Part shown: piece after piece, positions 23,914 to 30,403 of the stretch | Position numbering within the stretch: position 1 is the first letter of the stretch | How the letters are laid out: every line of letters starts with the position of its first letter | Origin: Lachnospiraceae bacterium | GTDB taxonomy: Bacteria; Bacillota; Clostridia; Lachnospirales; Lachnospiraceae | Reading direction: 5' to 3' | Assembly (NCBI GenBank): GCA_009774535.1 | Contig: VSNY01000027.1 | Location: forward strand, 1-32,617 | DNA length: 32,617 bases | Notes under the pieces: generated by a model | Told to the model about the DNA's origin: nothing | Seen by the model: the letters and a program-made list of their open reading frames with translations, nothing else | The model's database searches: none | Program-made: the position numbers and the translations under genes

Positions 23914-24194
23914 TGGACAGGATTCAACGCAGGGTCAGATTCTATAAATAACAGGGTATTATTGCTTCAAATAACATAAATTTTAGAAAGGAGTTACAAC
24001 TATGTATTAAGAGAAAAAAATGTTTATACAGCAAATGCTGCATGGTGTAAATGCTGTAATACTATTCTGCAAACGAATAGCATATAGACATAATCTTATA
24101 CGCATTATGGATGTATCATGTAGGATAAATGAATTTTAAGCAATGATACCATACCATAAAATAACTTTTATCAGTGAAAAACAAGGAGGCAACT
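23914..24194 (+). other. Gene-free stretch with a ribosome binding site and a two-codon frame
   Basis: GAAAGGAG followed by ATG TAT TAA (24002-24010) looks like a start site whose gene is stopped at once. A 39-codon frame (24020-24139, MFIQQMLHGV...) follows without a clear ribosome binding site. The stretch lies where an anti-sigma gene would often be and may be its remnant. I recognise no family in it. Confidence 0.35.
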
Positions 24195-24860
24195 ATGAAA
24201 AAATTCAAAAAAAGAAGTCTGTTCATTTTAACAACATTGGCGATAGTCATTTTCTCACTGCCTGTGATTGCAGCAGAACAACAGAATACGGACCCGTATC
24301 AGCAGGTGATTGATAAGCTTAATGATGAATATTCTACAAACGTCAGGTTTTTAACTCCGGAGGACGGTATTCCGATGCAGAATTACAATGCAAAAATAAA
24401 TGTGTCGGTTGATGAATTTGAAAAAACTTTGCGGGCAGAAATTCTAGAAAACAATAAAGCGAAAAAAAGGGCTGATGCAGCAATTGCTCGTTTGGAAAAT
24501 AAAACGATAGAGGAAAGTGGCAGTGGAATATGTACAACTGAAATGCCGGCAGGATTAAGAAGCACTTATTCAGTTAACCGAGAAAAGAAAGTTGAAGGAG
24601 CAACCGTCCATTTAAATGCAACTGTCACTAATTAAACGGGATATTGGGTATATGGCAGTATTAATAAGGTATTTACAACTTATCTGGAAGGCGTCAATTC
24701 AACTCCACCATTTTATTGTAATAGTTACAATTATGATTTGATCGATGCCAGAAGAACATGCGCTATGCGTCTCTATGGCTATACGCTTGGAAATTATGGA
24801 ACGATCATTGACAACAATGCATATAGGTATGTCGAATTTTGGGCAGGTAACGGAATGTAA
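24195..24860 (+). pseudogene. Secreted protein gene interrupted by an in-frame TAA
   Basis: The ATG at 24195 follows AGGAGG. The first 146 codons encode a Sec signal peptide (MKKFKKRSLFILTTLAIVIF, cleavage near VIAA|EQQ) and a soluble domain, ending at TAA 24633-24635. The same frame then continues without a stop for 74 more codons to TAA 24858-24860. That second part is rich in Tyr, Gly and Asn (TGYWVYGSINKVFTTYLEG, later RLYGYTLGNYGTIIDN) and reads as genuine protein, so the whole was probably one gene of about 221 codons. It lies downstream of the ECF sigma gene and could be its target. A recent nonsense mutation is likeliest; readthrough is a less likely alternative. Family not recognised. 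Confidence 0.7.
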
Positions 24861-24920
24861 CAATATATTTGTCTGAAAAATATATTATGCGCTTCTGATT
24901 TGTGGAAACTGAATTGGCAG

Positions 24921-25021
24921 AGTGCTACGTTTTTGATTGGCTATGGGGACGCCGGGTGAGGGAGGGAACGGCATGGCTTACAGCTCCGGCGTCCAGACTG
25001 CCAATCAACTAACGCAGCACT
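24921..25021. repeat. Long GC-rich dyad (about 100 bp)
   Basis: Three nested arm pairs are visible: AGTGCT (24921-24926) with AGCACT (25016-25021), TTGATTGGC (24933-24941) with GCCAATCAA (25000-25008), and GGACGCCGG (24947-24955) with CCGGCGTCC (24986-24994). The central loop of 30 bases is GC-rich, in AT-rich surroundings. No T tract follows on either strand. It may be a structured RNA, a mobile-element remnant or a cruciform. The rest of the 24861-25202 gap shows nothing else. Confidence 0.6.
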
Positions 25022-25202
25022 TTGTCAAAAATGTTTCTCTTCTGATTGATCCAAATATGATAAAAATCTGAGATACATTATATAAGAATCCGTTTTCCAC
25101 TCCCTTTCTTTTTCAGCATTTTTTATACTATTTCAGATCCTTACTGCTGCTCTTTTTGCTAACGGTCATTTTTTTAGATTCTCAAATGGCAGCTTCAAGA
25201 TT

Positions 25203-27413
25203 CTACTGCTCCATCCAATACTCCAGCACCTGCTTCACCTTCTGCACCACATATCCGCTTCCGCCGCGTCCTTTTACATCTTCTGTCATGCTGACAAGCA
25301 GGATCGGCCGTTCAGCCGTCTTTTCTGCTGTAAATACAGCCATCCATCCAAGCTCGGTACCTGTATGGTCATCCTTAGACGCCTTGATTTCCGCGGTCCC
25401 GGTTTTTCCCGCCAGAACCACATCGTCCCGGCGCAGCGCATACCCTGTTCCGTTTGGATCATTTATGACTTTCTTTAGTCCTTCCAATACCCGGTCTGCC
25501 GTTTCTGCACGAAAAGCATTTGCGATCCACACGCCAGCCTCTTCCTGCGGATCTGTCTTTGTATTGGTATCTGCATCCTGGCCGGATCTGACGGTCAGGT
25601 ATGGCTGGATCATGCTGCCTTTGTTGCAAAATGCCGTATAGATCCCCGCCAAATGCAGCGGATTGATTAGAATCTGCCCCTGCCCATACCCGCTGTCCGC
25701 CAGCTGTATTTCTGTCTCAAGATGTTCTGTATTTGAAAACTGTGCCTTCGCCATTGTAATTTCAAATGGAATCTTTTTTGTAAAATTTAGTTTTAATAGA
25801 TGATCTTCCAGGTTTTGGGCTCCGATTTTCAGCGCTGCTTTGGCAAAATAAATATTATCGGACCAGATCAGCGCATTGTCCAGAATGACCGGCTGATAGT
25901 CATGCAGTGTCGTCACATGATAGGCGCCCCAGGATGCGTCTTTCTGCCAGCTCAATCCGACATTTCCAAAATCCTCCTGCGGATTCAGCGTCCCCGTTTC
26001 CAGACCGATTGCCGCAATCACAGGCTTAAACGTAGAGCCGGGACTCCAAGCCTGCCGGAAACGGTTGTACAGCGGTTTTCTTTCGTCTTCATTTAAGAAG
26101 GTCCATTGTTTCGCTGACATTCCTAAGATAAAGTCATTATTATCATAAGAAGGTGTACTGATCAGTGCAAGCACCTCGCCTGTTTGGGGATGCATGGCTA
26201 CGGAGCAGCTTTTATCGTCCTGGAACTGTTTATATATTTGTTCCTGCAGTTCCGCGTCAATCGTCAGCCGGATCTCTTTCCCGTGCTGCACGTCTACAGA
26301 TGCCAGTTCCTCTTTTTCCCTGCCATTTTCATCGGTAATATAGATCCTGCAGCCATTCGTTCCTTTCAGTTCTTTTTCAAACAGTCCTTCCATTCCGCTG
26401 CGGCCGATCATACTGGACGTGGTATAGCCTTCGCCCGCATGTTCTTCCAAATCCTCCGCCGTTACATTCTGTACATAGCCGACCAGATGCGCCGCTGCCT
26501 CCTGGTATGGATATTCCCTTATTTTTACTTCCTGTATCATGACCCCCGGGATCTTTAGCAGCTTCTGCTGGCGCTTATGTTCCTGCTGCATTTTTTCATC
26601 TGGTTCTATGGACATCAGCGCAAGCTCGTCGACCGCTGGCAGCGTCCGGATCGGGACAAACGAATCTTTTTTTACCCATTTTGCTTCCAGCTTTTTTATG
26701 ACTGCCTCCGGCTCCATCTCCAGCAGCTTCGCAATTTTAGCAATCTGTTCAGCCGTCTGTTCCTGCTGCGGCAGCTTGCCAGGGACAATCCCGACCGAAG
26801 CCGCACTGCCCCATCCTGCAAGTACCCGGCCTTTCCGGTCTTTGATTTCGCCGCGCCTTGCCTGGATCGTAGATACCCGCACCTTATCCGTTTTTCCAAG
26901 CTTCGGAAAGATCATAGCGTCTGACCAGGCCAGGCGATAACCGTCATCGCCCTTATGGAAAAATGCTTCATTTTCAAATTGAATACTGCCTGCTTCGGTA
27001 TCAAAAGAAGTCTTATATGTTACAATATGCGCTTCCTGGTCATAGTCCGTAACTTTTATTTGCATATCCTGCATACCGATTCCTTCGTAAATTGCCTGAT
27101 TGCGTTCCACAAAATCCTGCTTTGTAATATTCCCGGAAGCTTCGATATCCAGCATGTCATACATTTTCGCATATTCTTTTTTTGCCGCGCAGTTCATATA
27201 GGCAAGCAGCAAAGTATCCGGATTTTCCTGCGCTTTTTCCTTGCGCAAATGAAAGCTAAACTTTTCTTTTTGACCGGACTGCGTGAACAAAAACAATAGA
27301 AACAATACCATACAAAAAACTGCTGCCAAAATCAGAAGACAGCTTGCCAGTATGATCTTTTTCCTGTTTTTCATCCTGATTCTTTTCCTGTTCCTTTTCT
27401 TGTAAGGCCGCAT
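25203..27413 (-). CDS. MecA/PBP2a-like class B penicillin-binding protein (transpeptidase)
   Basis: The 736-residue product has a basic N-terminus, one membrane anchor (about 20-45), an NTF2-like MecA N-terminal domain (about 60-170), a PBP dimerisation domain (about 180-350) and a transpeptidase domain with all three motifs: STFK (S460-K463), SDN (518-520) and KTG (670-672). This is the architecture of low-affinity PBPs such as PBP2a, which cross-link peptidoglycan when other PBPs are blocked. Low affinity cannot be read from the sequence. The promoter is covered by a BlaI-type palindrome, and BlaI and BlaR1 genes lie upstream. The ATG at 27413 is preceded by GGAGG. Confidence 0.9.
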   Translation of the reverse strand: MRPYKKRNRKRIRMKNRKKIILASCLLILAAVFCMVLFLLFLFTQSGQKEKFSFHLRKEKAQENPDTLLLAYMNCAAKKEYAKMYDMLDIEASGNITKQDFVERNQAIYEGIGMQDMQIKVTDYDQEAHIVTYKTSFDTEAGSIQFENEAFFHKGDDGYRLAWSDAMIFPKLGKTDKVRVSTIQARRGEIKDRKGRVLAGWGSAASVGIVPGKLPQQEQTAEQIAKIAKLLEMEPEAVIKKLEAKWVKKDSFVPIRTLPAVDELALMSIEPDEKMQQEHKRQQKLLKIPGVMIQEVKIREYPYQEAAAHLVGYVQNVTAEDLEEHAGEGYTTSSMIGRSGMEGLFEKELKGTNGCRIYITDENGREKEELASVDVQHGKEIRLTIDAELQEQIYKQFQDDKSCSVAMHPQTGEVLALISTPSYDNNDFILGMSAKQWTFLNEDERKPLYNRFRQAWSPGSTFKPVIAAIGLETGTLNPQEDFGNVGLSWQKDASWGAYHVTTLHDYQPVILDNALIWSDNIYFAKAALKIGAQNLEDHLLKLNFTKKIPFEITMAKAQFSNTEHLETEIQLADSGYGQGQILINPLHLAGIYTAFCNKGSMIQPYLTVRSGQDADTNTKTDPQEEAGVWIANAFRAETADRVLEGLKKVINDPNGTGYALRRDDVVLAGKTGTAEIKASKDDHTGTELGWMAVFTAEKTAERPILLVSMTEDVKGRGGSGYVVQKVKQVLEYWMEQ

Positions 27414-27462
27414 ATCATTACCTCCGTTTTACTTATTTATTAAAAAGTTTTTCTCTGGTTGC

Positions 27463-27495
27463 ATAAATCTTACACTAGTAAGATTTATATGTCAA
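27463..27495 (-). promoter_or_regulatory. PBP promoter covered by a BlaI/MecI-type operator
   Basis: TTGACA (27490-27495) and TAAGAT (27467-27472) are 17 bases apart on the minus strand. The palindrome ATAAATCTTAC-N4-GTAAGATTTAT (27463-27488), with perfect 11-bp arms, covers the spacer and the -10. The TTAC-N4-GTAAG centre is like known BlaI operators. A bound repressor would block RNA polymerase. Confidence 0.8.
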
Positions 27496-27527
27496 GTTAT
27501 TTATAGACGATGACAAACGTTAAAATC

Positions 27528-27573
27528 AAGCCGCGTAACAGTCCAGATCACCCATGGAACCGTTACGCGGCTT
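27528..27573 (-). terminator. Hairpin terminating the BlaI-BlaR1 transcript
   Basis: AAGCCGCGTAAC (27528-27539) and GTTACGCGGCTT (27562-27573) form a perfect 12-bp stem. On the minus strand it is followed by GATTTTAACG. It separates the DUF5714 remnant from the PBP promoter. Confidence 0.65.
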
Positions 27574-27605
27574 CACCCATAATCCAGTAAAAAGCATTCC
27601 TCACG

Positions 27606-27683
27606 TTAAGAAAATCTCTCTGTATACTCAATACAGACTTTATTTTAAGAAAATTTCTCTGTATACTCAATACAGATTTTATT
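27606..27683 (-). repeat. Two tandem 39-bp repeats, each with a small dyad
   Basis: Copies at 27606-27644 and 27645-27683 differ at two positions. Each contains CTGTAT-N5-ATACAG, a possible hairpin or operator. They lie between the DUF5714 remnant and the terminator. Confidence 0.8.
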
Positions 27684-27699
27684 ATCTGTTCATTTGTTT

Positions 27700-27932
27700 T
27701 TACAAACGGGCAGCCGTTTTCTCAATAATTTCAACCGGATCTTTTGACGACTCTTTCATGCGCATCCCAATCATAACATCCATACCGGCAGTATGGCACT
27801 CATTACATACATAATGCCCTTCTACGCATCTGGCCTTACTGTTCTCTTTTTTTGACAGATGGCGCATTCCATCCTTTCATCCGCTTCCAAATATTCGAGT
27901 GGAGATTGACAGATGAGACATCCTTCTTTCAT
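27700..27932 (-). pseudogene. Frameshifted, truncated DUF5714-like zinc-binding protein
   Basis: From ATG 27932 the frame reads MKEGCLICQSPLEYLEADER and MECAICQKK, then hits a stop shortly after a run of seven A (27847-27853, T on the plus strand). In the neighbouring frame the match continues with ARCVEGHYVCNECHTAGMDV and KDPVEIIEK before a stop at 27700-27702. Restoring one A would join the parts into CQKKENSKARCVEGHYVC, with the CxxC, CxxC and CxxxxxxCxxC zinc-finger-like pattern I recall for the N-terminus of DUF5714 proteins. The rest of that family's length is missing. So the gene is doubly damaged, or the A run is a sequencing slip on a short version. GGAAGGG precedes the ATG. Confidence 0.7.
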
Positions 27933-28048
27933 ATCGTATCCCTTCCTAATATTATAATCTTTCACGCTTCGTTCTCTCCATTAGATTCCCTGGAATCAAT
28001 TCCATCTGGAGATTCTTCCTGCCGTATCGTTATATCTTATTCTTTTAT

Positions 28049-29857
28049 TTAGAATAAATTTTCCTGCCACACCCCGAGCCTGGCAAGCGCTTTCAAAGCA
28101 ATCTGCGCAGCTGCAGGCCCGTCTGCCTGGTCTTCCTTTTGTATATTCACAGCAAAAAAGCGGTTCCTGCCGTTCGTTTCCACATAACCGACCAGCCAGC
28201 CGGATATATTTTTGCCATCTGCGCTTACCGTTCCTGTTTTTCCATAGAGCGTACCGCTGTCCCCGTCTGCAAGGCGGATGGACTGCTTCACCAGATCCAT
28301 ATGTTCCTGCGAAAAACCAAAGGTGTTGTCAGCCAGATTTTTCAGTAATTCCACCTGTTCGACCGGGGAGATTTTCAATCCTCCATCGATCCAGTAATGA
28401 TCCGTATTCCCGGTTACAACCTGATTGCCATAACGAATCCTGCGGATATGATTTTTAATCCGTGCAAGTCCGACCTTTCGATCCAGCGCTTGAAAATACC
28501 AGGTTACTGAATGCTGCATGGCAGAAATCAAATCCTGATCTGCGTTCCATTCCGGATATATATATTCCTGGCCGTCCCATGGAATAACAGATTGTTCCTG
28601 CGAAATAACTCCGGTCTCAAGCCCAAGCAGGGCGCTGTAGATTTTATAAGTAGAAGCCGGGGCAGTGCGGGTGAGCGCTTGATCTTTGTTATAAATCTGC
28701 CAGGAACTGTCTGCAGAATCATATAAAACAAAACTTCCATTGCAGCTGCCAAACTCACGACGCAGATCCAGTTCTGTTATTTTATCATCGATATAAGAAA
28801 CATCGGCATGTTCCTGGTCCGAAGCATTTGCAGATAAAACAGGAACAAAACCAAAAAGCAGCGCCGCTGTCAGCGCAAATGCCAATATGCCCTGAATCAT
28901 GCGTTTCTGGGACGGTGGCCGGTAGCCGGCAATATTCAATACCCGTTTTTTCATCTGCGCCATACCTGCATGGATTCCGGATGCAAACGGGGAGACTGTG
29001 GCCGACGCCTGCCTTGCAAGAACGAGCAGCGTATTTCCATAATCTTCATAATCGTCTTCCTGCAGCATATTTAATACAGAAGTATCACAGGCGATCTCCC
29101 GGTCTGCGCGCATTTCTTTTAAAATATACCAAACAAACGGATGAAACCAGTAAATGACATTTACCACGTTCATCAGATGGTTTGCCAAGGTATCTTTATG
29201 GCGGTAGTGCTGCAGCTCATGCAGGAACATATAACGTAACTGCCGGGAAGAATAACCGCGGGTCAGGTGTGACGGCAAATAAATATATGGCCGGAACAAT
29301 CCCGTGATAACCGGTGATGAAAAACATGCCGTACTGCGAAGAGGGATACTGCGCTTGATCTGCATTTCTGCCAGGCAGCTGTTGTAAATACGGCGTACCG
29401 CAGCATTTTGTACAGGCATCGCAGAGCGGCGGATTTGATGCAGCTGCAGCAGCGTACGCAACAAGGATAAAGCTACAGCGCACATTCCAGCAACCCACAT
29501 GCAGGATAAAACCATCCAAAGAACAGAAGGCGCTTTTCTGCCGACAGATACACTTATGTCATTTATCCAGCCTGCAGCGCCAGATGGATGTACCGCATTG
29601 TTTGGTACCAGCGCCAGATCATTCACAGCGGCAGGAATCTGATTCCAGATTCCAAACAAAGAAAACATCCGCGGCAGGCGCGTGAAAGAAGCCGGCAGAA
29701 AAGGAACAGCCAGCAATCCAAGCAGCAAATACCACAGATGATAACGCATACGGTTTGTTAAATAATTATATAATAAATATCTGACAACAAGAAATATTGC
29801 AATGATTATACTGATCAAAAGGTTGCAAAGTAAAAAACGGGGCATAAAGTCTGTCAT
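28049..29857 (-). CDS. blaR1: BlaR1/MecR1-family beta-lactam sensor/signal transducer
   Basis: The 602-residue product has the four-helix membrane part and M56 metalloprotease domain with HELQH at 213-217, a last membrane helix at about 322-342, and a class D-like sensor domain with STYK (402-405), SVT (450-452), YGN (476-478) and KTG (540-542). All motifs needed for acylation by beta-lactams are present. Acylation of the sensor is expected to activate the protease and lead to loss of BlaI. The ATG (29855-29857) is one base past the BlaI stop, so translation is coupled. Confidence 0.93.
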   Translation of the reverse strand: MTDFMPRFLLCNLLISIIIAIFLVVRYLLYNYLTNRMRYHLWYLLLGLLAVPFLPASFTRLPRMFSLFGIWNQIPAAVNDLALVPNNAVHPSGAAGWINDISVSVGRKAPSVLWMVLSCMWVAGMCAVALSLLRTLLQLHQIRRSAMPVQNAAVRRIYNSCLAEMQIKRSIPLRSTACFSSPVITGLFRPYIYLPSHLTRGYSSRQLRYMFLHELQHYRHKDTLANHLMNVVNVIYWFHPFVWYILKEMRADREIACDTSVLNMLQEDDYEDYGNTLLVLARQASATVSPFASGIHAGMAQMKKRVLNIAGYRPPSQKRMIQGILAFALTAALLFGFVPVLSANASDQEHADVSYIDDKITELDLRREFGSCNGSFVLYDSADSSWQIYNKDQALTRTAPASTYKIYSALLGLETGVISQEQSVIPWDGQEYIYPEWNADQDLISAMQHSVTWYFQALDRKVGLARIKNHIRRIRYGNQVVTGNTDHYWIDGGLKISPVEQVELLKNLADNTFGFSQEHMDLVKQSIRLADGDSGTLYGKTGTVSADGKNISGWLVGYVETNGRNRFFAVNIQKEDQADGPAAAQIALKALARLGVWQENLF

Positions 29858-29858
29858 G

Positions 29859-30245
29859 TCAGCGGCCTCCTTTTTTTGAATTTCGGGAAAGCAGCATTTG
29901 CAGCGTATCGATTTCGGCAGCCGTTAACTGGTCACTGTCCAGAAAAGCCGTCAGCATGGAGGTCATGCTGCCATTGTAAAAACGGTCTAAAAACGAATGG
30001 CTTTCCTGTCCAATGTAGTCTTTTTGACTAAATAACGGCGTATAGACAAATACCCGGCTTTGTTTTTCATACGTCAGCACCCCCTTATTGACCAGGCGTT
30101 TGATCAGTGTCTGGATCGTTTTCGGACTCCAGTCAGTCGTACGGGTCAGACGTTCCGTAATTTCATTCGTATTGATCGGGGCATAGTTCCATATGACTTT
30201 CATAACTTCATATTCTGCTTCTGAGATTTTTGGAAGTGGTTTCAT
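29859..30245 (-). CDS. blaI: BlaI/MecI-family repressor of the beta-lactam response
   Basis: The 128-residue product has the winged-helix domain (ISEAEYEVMKVIWNYAPINTNEITE, then TDWSPKTIQTLIKRLVNKGVL) and the C-terminal dimerisation helices, with the WSPKTIQTLIKRL recognition helix typical of BlaI/MecI. I place the start at the ATG 30245 after GGAGG; the frame opens further up at 30272. The likely target is the operator at 27463-27488 over the PBP promoter. A matching palindrome is not obvious at its own promoter. Confidence 0.92.
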   Translation of the reverse strand: MKPLPKISEAEYEVMKVIWNYAPINTNEITERLTRTTDWSPKTIQTLIKRLVNKGVLTYEKQSRVFVYTPLFSQKDYIGQESHSFLDRFYNGSMTSMLTAFLDSDQLTAAEIDTLQMLLSRNSKKGGR

Positions 30246-30295
30246 AACTAGATCCTCCATTTTGCACGGCAAACAATTTTGGTGTGATGCAGGTA

Positions 30296-30324
30296 ATTAT
30301 ATCATAAGCGCAGACGTACCGCAA
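30296..30324 (-). promoter_or_regulatory. BlaI-BlaR1 promoter
   Basis: TTGCGG (30319-30324) and TATAAT (30296-30301) are 17 bases apart on the minus strand. A TTAC half-site follows the -10, but no full BlaI palindrome is seen. Confidence 0.65.
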
Positions 30325-30403
30325 CGCGGAGAGGAATCATCCGGAAAAGTCCTTTTTCTCCCTGCTTCCCCAGCATCCGGCGTCTGAAAATACCAGAATA
30401 ACA

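Noticed and set aside
24921..25021. Integron attC site
   Set aside because: Arms lack the RYYYAAC and GTTRRRY core sites at the correct ends, and no integrase or cassette genes are present.
27606..27683. CRISPR array
   Set aside because: Only two directly abutting repeats without spacers and no cas genes.
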